This document shows positions 1-5,508 of a stretch of DNA of 7,079 nt, one piece after another; positions within the stretch are counted from its first letter, which is position 1, and the number at the start of each line of letters is the position of its first letter. A program made the translations under genes and the position numbers. The DNA is from Candidatus Omnitrophota bacterium (GTDB taxonomy: Bacteria > Omnitrophota > Koll11 > Pluralincolimonadales > Pluralincolimonadaceae): the NCBI GenBank assembly GCA_022709465.1, contig JAKLIT010000067.1, forward strand, positions 1 through 7,079, read 5' to 3'. The notes under the pieces are model-generated. The model had not been told where the DNA came from. It made no database searches and saw only the letters and a program-made list of their open reading frames with translations.

Positions 1-2
1 AG

Positions 3-107
3 ATCGCCTCTAACGGCCATAAGGTGGATGTCATATACACCGACGGGAACTGGCTGGACGTGAACAGCGTAGATGATATAGAGAAGGCCGTAGATTTTAC
101 CCGATAA
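3..107 (+). CDS. C-terminal end of a possible nucleotidyltransferase-like protein (partial)
   Basis: An open frame enters from the left edge and ends at a TAA, leaving 34 visible residues. The tail contains GNWLDVNSVDDIEKA. Tails of the form W-hydrophobic-D-V-N-x-x-x-D-hydrophobic-x-x-A close many sugar-nucleotide and phosphocholine/phosphonate-type nucleotidyltransferases, where the Asp-Val-Asn segment lies near the active site. That family link is an inference from a short motif; the catalytic N-terminal part is outside the window. Codon use (ATA, GTA) matches the downstream genes, which supports real coding. The gene ends 15 bases before the -35 box of the next promoter and is probably not part of the glycan operon. 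No hairpin terminator is visible after the stop codon. Confidence 0.6.
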   Translation: MASNGHKVDVIYTDGNWLDVNSVDDIEKAVDFTR

Positions 108-122
108 TCGCAACTTCATCCC

Positions 123-150
123 TTGACAAAGACGGGTTATGATATATAAT
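123..150 (+). promoter_or_regulatory. Sigma-70-type promoter of the regulator/glycan operon
   Basis: A perfect -35 hexamer TTGACA (123-128) and a perfect -10 hexamer TATAAT (145-150) are separated by 16 bp. The region is much more AT-rich than the genes around it. Transcription would start near base 157, about 64 bases before the regulator's ATG. This is the only clear promoter seen in the window, and it is positioned to drive all six downstream genes. Confidence 0.8.
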
Positions 151-159
151 ATAACCGAG

Positions 160-173
160 TATACCAAGGTATA
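160..173 (+). promoter_or_regulatory. Palindromic operator candidate TATACC-AA-GGTATA
   Basis: This is a perfect 6-bp inverted repeat around a 2-bp centre, lying at roughly +3 to +16 from the predicted transcription start. A protein bound there would block initiation or early elongation. It sits directly upstream of a gene for a GntR-headed regulator, a family whose dimers bind short palindromes, so autoregulation is the simplest reading. The binding itself is inferred. Confidence 0.6.
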
Positions 174-196
174 TATCCATCGTTTTTTAACCGTAT

Positions 197-210
197 TATA
201 CCAAAAATAA
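197..210 (+). promoter_or_regulatory. Possible secondary operator (half-site TATACCAA repeated)
   Basis: The left half of the 160-173 palindrome recurs exactly as TATACCAA at 197-204, 37 bp downstream. It is followed by AAATAA, a poor match to the expected right arm GGTATA. It lies between the transcription start and the ribosome binding site. It could be a weak second site, or chance in AT-rich leader DNA. Confidence 0.3.
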
Positions 211-216
211 GGACGG
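209..216 (+). promoter_or_regulatory. Ribosome binding site of the regulator gene
   Basis: AAGGA at 209-213 lies 7 bases before the ATG at 221. It supports that ATG as the start. The translated product then begins just ahead of the PVPLYKQLK segment that opens GntR winged-helix domains. Confidence 0.65.
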
Positions 217-220
217 AAAG

Positions 221-1324
221 ATGAAAGATTCTGTCGAAAAGAACTCCCCTGTCCCGCTTTACAAGCAGCTCAAGAGGGTCATCGAGAACCAGATAAAGAG
301 CGGCGAGAAGAAGCCGGGAGAGCTCGTCTCCTCCGAGAAGGAGTTCTGCGAACAGCATGGCATAAGCCAGATAACCGTCCGCAAGGCGATATTCGAGCTG
401 GTCAACGAGGGCGTGCTCTACAGGATACCGGGAAAAGGTACTTTTGTCTCCGGCCCCGAGCAGGGCTCGAGGAGCATCTCGAAACTCAAGACCGATAATA
501 TCGGTTTCGTAATATCCCGTGAACACCATCCGATATTCTCGAACACGTTCTATTCCTACGTATTTGCCGGGGTCGAGGAAGAGGCCCGCGCGCACGGATA
601 CAACCTGATCTACCAGGTCCTTGACGAGAAACTGATGTTCGACCCCTCGACGTTCAAGTTGATAGAGGAGAGGAAAGTCGACGGCCTCATTCTTGCCGGT
701 GAGATGTCCCATAGTTTTGTGTCCAACCTGAAATCAAAAGATATACCGATAGTGCTCGTGGACCATTTCATAGAGAACTCCGGTCTCGATTCCGTGGTGA
801 CCGATAACGTGAAAGGGGCCGGGGAGATGATAAGGTATCTCGCCGACCTCGGCCACGAGAAGATAGGCTTCCTCGGTGCCACGCTCGAGCACGGGTCGTT
901 CATGGAGAGGTTCGAGGGCTATAAGGCGGGATTGAAGAAGAACCGCCTCGAGTTCAGCGAAGACCTCGTCCAGACGGGCCTGCTCTGGAACGGCTACGGT
1001 ATCATGGAGAAGATGTTCCGCCTTCCGAAGATGCCGACCGCGATATTCGCCTGTAACGACCTCATGGCAGTCCGCGCGATGGCAGCGATACAGGATAAAG
1101 GTTTAAAGGTCCCGGATGACATAAGCATCGCGGGCTTCGATGATATAGACATGAGCCAGCAGATACATCCGCCCCTGACTACCGTGCGCGTCCAAAAAGA
1201 AGAGATGGGCAGGACCGGCGTCAAAAGGCTCATACAGAGGATCAAGAACAGCAACAAGCGCGCCGAGAAGATAGTCGTGGCGACGGAACTCGTCGTCAGG
1301 AAATCCTGCAAGGCGCTCAAGTAA
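221..1324 (+). CDS. GntR/LacI hybrid transcriptional regulator (AraR-like architecture)
   Basis: This 367-residue cytoplasmic regulator probably controls the glycan genes downstream. Residues about 10-78 form a GntR-type winged helix: PLYKQLKRVIENQI, the SSEKEF turn, the recognition helix ISQITVRKAI (48-57), and the wing GKGTFV (71-76). Residues about 91-365 form a LacI/GalR-type periplasmic-binding-protein-like sensor. Landmarks are TDNIGFVIS (91-99), VDGLILAG, the ligand-pocket segment MERFEGY with Arg230, ACNDLMA with Asn279-Asp280, and SIAGFDDID with Asp307-Asp308, followed by the usual PPLTTVRV. Length and domain order match GntR-LacI fusions such as Bacillus AraR. Sugar binding is known for the family; which sugar is not evident here. 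The gene is first in the operon, behind a promoter with a palindromic site, which suggests autoregulation. The next gene starts 17 bases after its stop. Confidence 0.93.
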   Translation: MKDSVEKNSPVPLYKQLKRVIENQIKSGEKKPGELVSSEKEFCEQHGISQITVRKAIFELVNEGVLYRIPGKGTFVSGPEQGSRSISKLKTDNIGFVISREHHPIFSNTFYSYVFAGVEEEARAHGYNLIYQVLDEKLMFDPSTFKLIEERKVDGLILAGEMSHSFVSNLKSKDIPIVLVDHFIENSGLDSVVTDNVKGAGEMIRYLADLGHEKIGFLGATLEHGSFMERFEGYKAGLKKNRLEFSEDLVQTGLLWNGYGIMEKMFRLPKMPTAIFACNDLMAVRAMAAIQDKGLKVPDDISIAGFDDIDMSQQIHPPLTTVRVQKEEMGRTGVKRLIQRIKNSNKRAEKIVVATELVVRKSCKALK

Positions 1325-1325
1325 C

Positions 1326-1332
1326 GGAGGGG
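1326..1332 (+). promoter_or_regulatory. Strong ribosome binding site for the first small secreted protein
   Basis: GGAGGGG directly follows the regulator's stop codon and lies 9 bases before the ATG at 1342. The strong site in a 17-base gap suggests independent, efficient translation from the shared transcript. Confidence 0.7.
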
Positions 1333-1341
1333 CAATAAGCG

Positions 1342-1926
1342 ATGAAGGAGCGCATCGTTCTTTGCGCCTGTATCATGGCGTTCTGTTCTTTGGCTCTGGC
1401 GGACGGCATCGTGTGGGAAGGCTTCGAGGGCAAGAATAACTGGGTCATGGTCGAATGGCGCAACTCGGGCAGGGGCAAGATGCAGGTGTCGAAGGAGAAC
1501 TTCTCCGAAGGCGGCAAGTCGCTGAAGGTGACGATGAACCAGGAGAAGAAGACCGACAAGGAGAAGGTCGGCATATCCAGGGAAGGATACCTTAACCTCT
1601 CGAATTCGGCAGGCGTGAAGATGGACGTCTATTGCGCCTCCGATGACGGGCTAGCGATATCGGTAGGGTTCGATGTCGGCGACAAGGGCGCGTATTTCGA
1701 GTCGGTCAAGAAACCGCTTAAGAGCGGATGGAACAGGGATGTGACGTTCGACCTTTCGGGCAATAATTTCAAATGCGAGGCGAGCGACTGGAAGTTCGAG
1801 AAGCCGATATCCGACAAGGGCAACATAACGAAGATGCACATAGTAATATACAGGCCGTCGAACGTCGTATCGGAGCAGACGGTATATATTGACAATATAA
1901 GGATAGGCCAGAGGGACCCCGTATGA
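1342..1926 (+). CDS. Secreted CBM-like beta-sandwich protein, copy 1 of 3
   Basis: This is a 194-residue exported protein with no recognisable catalytic domain. An N-terminal Sec signal (Lys-Glu-Arg, then a hydrophobic core) ends at a likely ALA|DG cleavage after residue 20. No good lipobox is present. The mature part has the layout of a jelly-roll carbohydrate-binding module: an opening WEGFEG (25-30), GGKSLKV, a central LNLS...VKMDVY strand pair, GWNRDVTFDL (W130), KCEASDWK (Cys145), and a closing TVYIDNIR strand. A FEG start and a YIDNIR end are common in CBM-like modules attached to glycosidases; binding of glycan is inferred. It differs from copies 2 and 3 by an extra Cys98 and a longer C-terminal tail (IGQRDPV). 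Its TGA overlaps the next ATG by four bases. I cannot assign a named CBM family. Confidence 0.85.
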   Translation: MKERIVLCACIMAFCSLALADGIVWEGFEGKNNWVMVEWRNSGRGKMQVSKENFSEGGKSLKVTMNQEKKTDKEKVGISREGYLNLSNSAGVKMDVYCASDDGLAISVGFDVGDKGAYFESVKKPLKSGWNRDVTFDLSGNNFKCEASDWKFEKPISDKGNITKMHIVIYRPSNVVSEQTVYIDNIRIGQRDPV

Positions 1927-2498
1927 AGGTAGCGCTTATATTGACGATCTCCGCGTTATCGGTAATATTCGCCTCCGGCGCATGGGCAGAAGAGGTCCTG
2001 CTGGAAGGGTTCGAAGGCGAGAGCTATTGGTCCGCGGTCGACTGGGAGAACACCGGGCAGGTAAACCTCGAGGTCGCGCCCGAGAGCGCTTCGCAGGGCA
2101 AAAGGTCTTTGAAAGTGGTGGTCAGGGAGGAAGCGACCGAATGGAAGAACAAGGTCGCGTTCTTCAAGGAAACGGGCGGCATAGATATGTCGAAAGACAA
2201 CGCGGTCCTTATGGATGTCTATAATAAGGAAGCCGCCGGCATAGAGGTGGCGATCGGTTTCAGGACGGGTGAGGGATGGGTGTATTACGAGTCGGAAAAG
2301 AAGCAGGCCGGGAAGGGATGGACCAGGGACATCTCTTTCGACCTGGATTCGCCGGATTACAAATGCAAGGCGAGCGACTGGAAATATTCCGTGCCGTTGG
2401 CGGGCAGGGAGAACGTAGGGGAGTTTTACGTGCTCGTCTACCGGCCGGTTAGAATGGCCAAGGATACGGTGTATATCGATAACATAAGGGTAAAATAA
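1923..2498 (+). CDS. Secreted CBM-like beta-sandwich protein, copy 2 of 3
   Basis: This 191-residue paralogue of its two neighbours starts at an ATGA overlap with copy 1, so the two are probably translationally coupled. The signal peptide has a hydrophobic core from residue 3 and a likely AWA|EE cleavage after residue 22. The mature domain repeats the family plan: LEGFEG, GKRSLKV, IDMS...VLMDVY, YYESEKK, GWTRDISFDL, KCKASDWK with Cys148, and TVYIDNIR. Cys148 is the only cysteine in the mature chain, so it cannot form an intramolecular disulphide. There are several solvent-type aromatics (SYW, VDW, GWVYYE) that could contact sugar rings, but this is inference. No catalytic motif is seen. It is likely periplasmic or extracellular. 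Confidence 0.85.
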   Translation: MKVALILTISALSVIFASGAWAEEVLLEGFEGESYWSAVDWENTGQVNLEVAPESASQGKRSLKVVVREEATEWKNKVAFFKETGGIDMSKDNAVLMDVYNKEAAGIEVAIGFRTGEGWVYYESEKKQAGKGWTRDISFDLDSPDYKCKASDWKYSVPLAGRENVGEFYVLVYRPVRMAKDTVYIDNIRVK

Positions 2499-2503
2499 GG
2501 GGG
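2497..2503 (+). promoter_or_regulatory. Ribosome binding site overlapping the stop codon of copy 2
   Basis: AAGGGGG begins inside the TAA stop of copy 2 and ends 6 bases before the ATG of copy 3 at 2510. The arrangement fits continued translation along one messenger. Confidence 0.6.
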
Positions 2504-2509
2504 ATCGAG

Positions 2510-3076
2510 ATGAAGAAGGCGGCGTTTTTTGCGGTTCTGGCGGCGGTGATATTCCTGATGTATGCCTCAGTACATGCGGAAGAAAAGGTCTTCGACGGTT
2601 TTGAAGGGGCGAACGACTGGAACTGCGAGAACTGGGACAATGTCGGCGGCGCGACGCTCGCGATAAGCGCGGAGAAATTCACGGAAGGCAAACAATCGCT
2701 GAAAGCCGTCGCGAAGGACGAGGCCGAGGACTGGAAGAACAGGTTCGTAATATCGAGGGACGCTTCCCTCGATCTCTCCGCCGCGGACATGTATATGGAC
2801 ATATATACCGACGCGCCTTCGGGCGTCTCAGTGGCGGTCGCGTTCGATACGAGCGGAGAATATTACGAGACCGGCAACAAGCTCCTGAACCAGGGCTGGA
2901 ACAAGGACGTAAAATTTGACCTCGGCGCCAAGGACTTCAAGTGCAAGGCGAGCGACTGGAAGAACTCGGTCCCGCTTGCCGACAGGAGCGACATCAGCAA
3001 GGTCTTCATACTTGTCCAGCACCCGAAGAAGATGAAGGGCCTTACGGTATACATCGATAACATAAGGTTCAAATAA
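2510..3076 (+). CDS. Secreted CBM-like beta-sandwich protein, copy 3 of 3
   Basis: This 188-residue member is the third of the tandem set. The signal peptide starts MKKAAFF and has a likely VHA|EE cleavage after residue 23. The mature chain has FDGFEG, an aromatic-rich DWNCENWDN segment with Cys39, GKQSLKA, LDLS...MYMDIY, the YYETGNK strand, GWNKDVKFDL, KCKASDWK with Cys145, and a final TVYIDNIRFK. From KCKASDWK to SVPLA it is closest to copy 2, differing at one position. The protein ends on the YIDNIR strand with no extra tail, so it is essentially one domain. A non-catalytic glycan-binding role is inferred from fold-like features and from the hydrolase gene that starts 23 bases later. An alternative is an exported structural or adhesion subunit. 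Confidence 0.85.
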   Translation: MKKAAFFAVLAAVIFLMYASVHAEEKVFDGFEGANDWNCENWDNVGGATLAISAEKFTEGKQSLKAVAKDEAEDWKNRFVISRDASLDLSAADMYMDIYTDAPSGVSVAVAFDTSGEYYETGNKLLNQGWNKDVKFDLGAKDFKCKASDWKNSVPLADRSDISKVFILVQHPKKMKGLTVYIDNIRFK

Positions 3077-3088
3077 AAGGTAAACTGC

Positions 3089-3094
3089 AAGGGG
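3089..3094 (+). promoter_or_regulatory. Ribosome binding site that decides the start of the GH5-like gene
   Basis: AAGGGG lies 5 bases before the ATG at 3100 but only 2 bases before the in-frame TTG at 3097. The spacing favours ATG 3100. The signal peptide then begins MKTIMAAAVFLL. Confidence 0.6.
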
Positions 3095-3099
3095 CCTTG

Positions 3100-5508
3100 A
3101 TGAAGACCATTATGGCAGCGGCGGTATTTTTGCTCATGGCGCCCGGGACGGCCGGCGCGACGGTCTCGATCGTCTCCGTCGCGCAGGAGGCGGCCGAAGT
3201 CCCTAAGTTCGAGAAGTTCGAACTGACGGTCGCCATTGAAGCGCCGTATGTAAATCCTTTTAACCCCGAGGAAGTCGACCTGGCCGCGGAATTCACGAGC
3301 CCTTCAGGCAGGACTTTGGTCATGCCCGGGTTCCTCTATTCCGCGAGCCAGGACGCGCAGTTGAATTACAATTCACCGGTATGGAAGGTAAGGTTCTCCC
3401 CGGACGAGGAAGGGGAATGGAGGTATCTGCTGCGCCTGAAGGCCGCGGGCGCGGAAGATAAGTCCGCGCCGGAGACGTTCAAATGCATCCCGTCGAAAGG
3501 CAGGGGTTTCGTGAAGGTCAGCGCTTCGGACCCGAAATATTTCGAGTTCGCGAACGGGGAGTTCTATTACCCTTTCGGGGAGAACATATGCTGGGCGTCG
3601 TTGCCGAATTTCAAAAAGTATTTCGCGCAAATGCAAAAGGCCGGCGGAAACTGGACAAGGGTATGGATGTCGAACTGGGAGGCGGGGCTCGAATGGACGA
3701 AGGGCTCCGGTTACAGGGGCCTCGGCAAGTATAACCTCGAGAAGGCCGGCAAGCTTGATAAGGTCGTGGACCTCGCGAAGGAATACGGGCTGTATTTCCA
3801 GCTCGTGATAAACCACCACGGCCAGCTGAGCACCAAGGTCAATCCCCAGTGGGAGGATAACCCTTACAACGCGAAAAACGGCGGGCCGTGCAAGGCACCG
3901 GAGGATTTCTTCACGAACCCGGTGGCGAAGAAACATTTCAAGGACAGGATGCGCTATATAATCGCGCGCTGGGGATACAGCCCTAATATAATGGCGTGGG
4001 AGCTCTGGAACGAGATCACTTTCGTGGATAACCTTGATCCGGAGGCCGACGCCGCGTGGAATAAGGAGATGGCCGGCTATATAAAGGAAACAGACCCGCA
4101 CAGGCACCTTATAACGACAAGCTATGCCGGCACTTTCCACGACTACGGTTTCAACAGGAAGGTCTGGGAGATCCCGGAGATAGATTTTACGCAGTTCCAT
4201 ATGTATACGCAGGATGTCGTCTCCGCGGTAATAGGCGCTTACAGGCTCATGGGGCAGTTCGACAAGCCGTATTTTATGGGCGAGATCGGGACCGACTCCT
4301 CCGAAGGCGTCGACAAGAAGGACATAGAGGGCGCATACCTGCATTCCGCGTTATGGTCCGAGTATATGCTCGCGTGCGGAGGCAGCGCGATGCCGTGGTG
4401 GTGGGACAGCTATATACACCCGAAGAGCCTGTATTACCACTGGGCGGCCCTGAACGAATTCAATAAGGGCGTTGACAGGCGCGGTAAGGGCTACAGGACA
4501 TCGACGGCGAGGGTGCTCGCCGAGGTGGACGGCCTCAACTCGCCGGTCTTCGCGATAGGGCTCATGAACAACAGGGAGGGCTTCGCCTGGGTCTTCGACC
4601 CGAAATGGACGAAATATGAACCCGGAAGGCCCGAGCCCCCGCTGATAAAGGACGCTTCGCTCAGGATAAACTGGATGGACAAGGGCAAATACTCCGTCGA
4701 GTTTTGGGACACTTGGAAGGGGGCGGTCGTGGAAAAGCGCGAGATCGCCTCCGACGATAACGGCCTCGACATCATATTGCCTGGTTTCAGGAGGGACATG
4801 GCAGTTAAGATAACGCAGTCGGAGATGAAGGCCGTAAGCGGCAAGAAGGCGGCGCTCGCGGATACGACCCCCGCGCCGATAGGTTTTACGCGCAAGGAGA
4901 TCGCGCTAAAAAAGACGAGGCAGCATATTAAAGTGGACGGAGACCTCTCGGAATGGTATATATCGGATTTCAGGGACGACCAGGTCGCCTCGGTCGACAA
5001 GGGTTCGGCGAGGTTCTACATGCTCTACGATAAGGAGAACCTCTACTTCGCCGCCGTGGTCGACGACGATGTGGTCATCGGCAACCAGAGCGGGGTAGAT
5101 ATATGGCGCGATGACGGGGCGGAGCTCTGGATCGACGCGCGCGGCGACGCGGACATCTTCAATAACATGCCGTTCAACCCCGGCTGTTACCAGATAAATA
5201 TAGCACCCCTAACGAAAGACGGGAAAGCGGGCGTATACGTATACAGGAACATCAACACGAGGCCGCTTGCCGACGCGATAAAGGCCGCGTCAAAGATGCA
5301 GGCCGGCGCGAAGAAGGGCGGATATGCTATAGAGGCGGCGATACCGGTCCGCGCGGTCAACGGGCTCGAATTGCAGGAAGGCAAGATCCTAGGAGTGAAT
5401 TTTTCGGTGACGGACAAGGACAGCGCAAAGGGCGAATGGCGGCACATCATATGGTCGGGCAAACAGGAGGATGATGCGACACAATGGGGAAGGTTAAGGG
5501 TAAAATGA
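3100..5508 (+). CDS. Secreted GH5-like glycoside hydrolase with DUF5060 and CBM9-like domains
   Basis: This 802-residue exported enzyme probably cuts a polysaccharide outside the cytoplasm. Domains in order: a signal peptide (about 1-21); a DUF5060 beta-sandwich (about 22-115, with PKFEKFEL, the NPFNPEEVD segment, TSPSGR and WKVRFSPDEEGEWRY); a clan GH-A (beta/alpha)8 barrel (about 135-480); a small beta-sandwich (about 515-573, with VEFWDTWKG); and a CBM9-like domain (about 605-802, opening KVDGDLSEW and containing DDGAELWIDARGD). Catalytic signs: GENICW (160-165), Arg187 in WTRVW, the NHHG segment (238-241), acid/base Glu305 in WELWNEI, His367 and Tyr369 in FHMY, and nucleophile Glu395 in FMGEIGT. 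All expected GH-A residues are present, so it should be active by a retaining mechanism. Its start lies 23 bases after the third CBM-like gene, and its stop overlaps the next ATG. Exact GH5 subfamily and substrate (beta-mannan, beta-glucan or other) cannot be read here. A relative outside GH5 within clan GH-A is possible. Confidence 0.88.
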   Translation: MKTIMAAAVFLLMAPGTAGATVSIVSVAQEAAEVPKFEKFELTVAIEAPYVNPFNPEEVDLAAEFTSPSGRTLVMPGFLYSASQDAQLNYNSPVWKVRFSPDEEGEWRYLLRLKAAGAEDKSAPETFKCIPSKGRGFVKVSASDPKYFEFANGEFYYPFGENICWASLPNFKKYFAQMQKAGGNWTRVWMSNWEAGLEWTKGSGYRGLGKYNLEKAGKLDKVVDLAKEYGLYFQLVINHHGQLSTKVNPQWEDNPYNAKNGGPCKAPEDFFTNPVAKKHFKDRMRYIIARWGYSPNIMAWELWNEITFVDNLDPEADAAWNKEMAGYIKETDPHRHLITTSYAGTFHDYGFNRKVWEIPEIDFTQFHMYTQDVVSAVIGAYRLMGQFDKPYFMGEIGTDSSEGVDKKDIEGAYLHSALWSEYMLACGGSAMPWWWDSYIHPKSLYYHWAALNEFNKGVDRRGKGYRTSTARVLAEVDGLNSPVFAIGLMNNREGFAWVFDPKWTKYEPGRPEPPLIKDASLRINWMDKGKYSVEFWDTWKGAVVEKREIASDDNGLDIILPGFRRDMAVKITQSEMKAVSGKKAALADTTPAPIGFTRKEIALKKTRQHIKVDGDLSEWYISDFRDDQVASVDKGSARFYMLYDKENLYFAAVVDDDVVIGNQSGVDIWRDDGAELWIDARGDADIFNNMPFNPGCYQINIAPLTKDGKAGVYVYRNINTRPLADAIKAASKMQAGAKKGGYAIEAAIPVRAVNGLELQEGKILGVNFSVTDKDSAKGEWRHIIWSGKQEDDATQWGRLRVK

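Larger units (their letters stand above)
1342..3076 (+). repeat. Tandem triplication of a secreted beta-sandwich gene
   Basis: Three consecutive genes encode the same domain. The DNA GGCGAGCGACTGGAA (the ASDWK block) occurs once in each, with the surrounding KC-ASDWK codons starting at 1771, 2361 and 2939. Repeat units are therefore about 590 and 578 bp. The N-terminal halves have diverged far more than the C-terminal block, so this is an old or fast-evolving duplication, not a recent identical repeat. Confidence 0.8.

Noticed and set aside
160..188. Palindrome plus six-T run as a possible leader terminator or attenuator
   Set aside because: The stem TATACC/GGTATA has only a 2-base loop and an AU-rich stem, and 9 bases separate it from the T-run (183-188). 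It would not fold as a good terminator; an operator is a better reading.
137..712. Minus-strand frame of 191 codons over the regulator and its promoter
   Set aside because: It is antisense to the clear GntR winged helix and its end runs through the AT-rich promoter. No family motif is visible; it is a shadow of the regulator gene.
1342..1401. Lipoprotein signal in the first small protein (cysteines near residues 8, 10 and 15)
   Set aside because: None of these cysteines is preceded by a proper lipobox at a suitable distance, and a good signal peptidase I site (ALA|DG) follows. Copies 2 and 3 also use type I sites.
3097..3099. TTG as the start of the GH5-like gene
   Set aside because: It lies only 2 bases from the Shine-Dalgarno sequence, while the adjacent ATG at 3100 has a better 5-base spacing and gives a normal signal peptide start.
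3373..4344. Long open frame of 323 codons on the minus strand inside the GH5-like gene
   Set aside because: It lies wholly antisense to a gene with intact domains and catalytic motifs. It is rich in Arg, Leu and Val, as expected for the complement of GC-rich coding DNA, and shows no recognisable motif.
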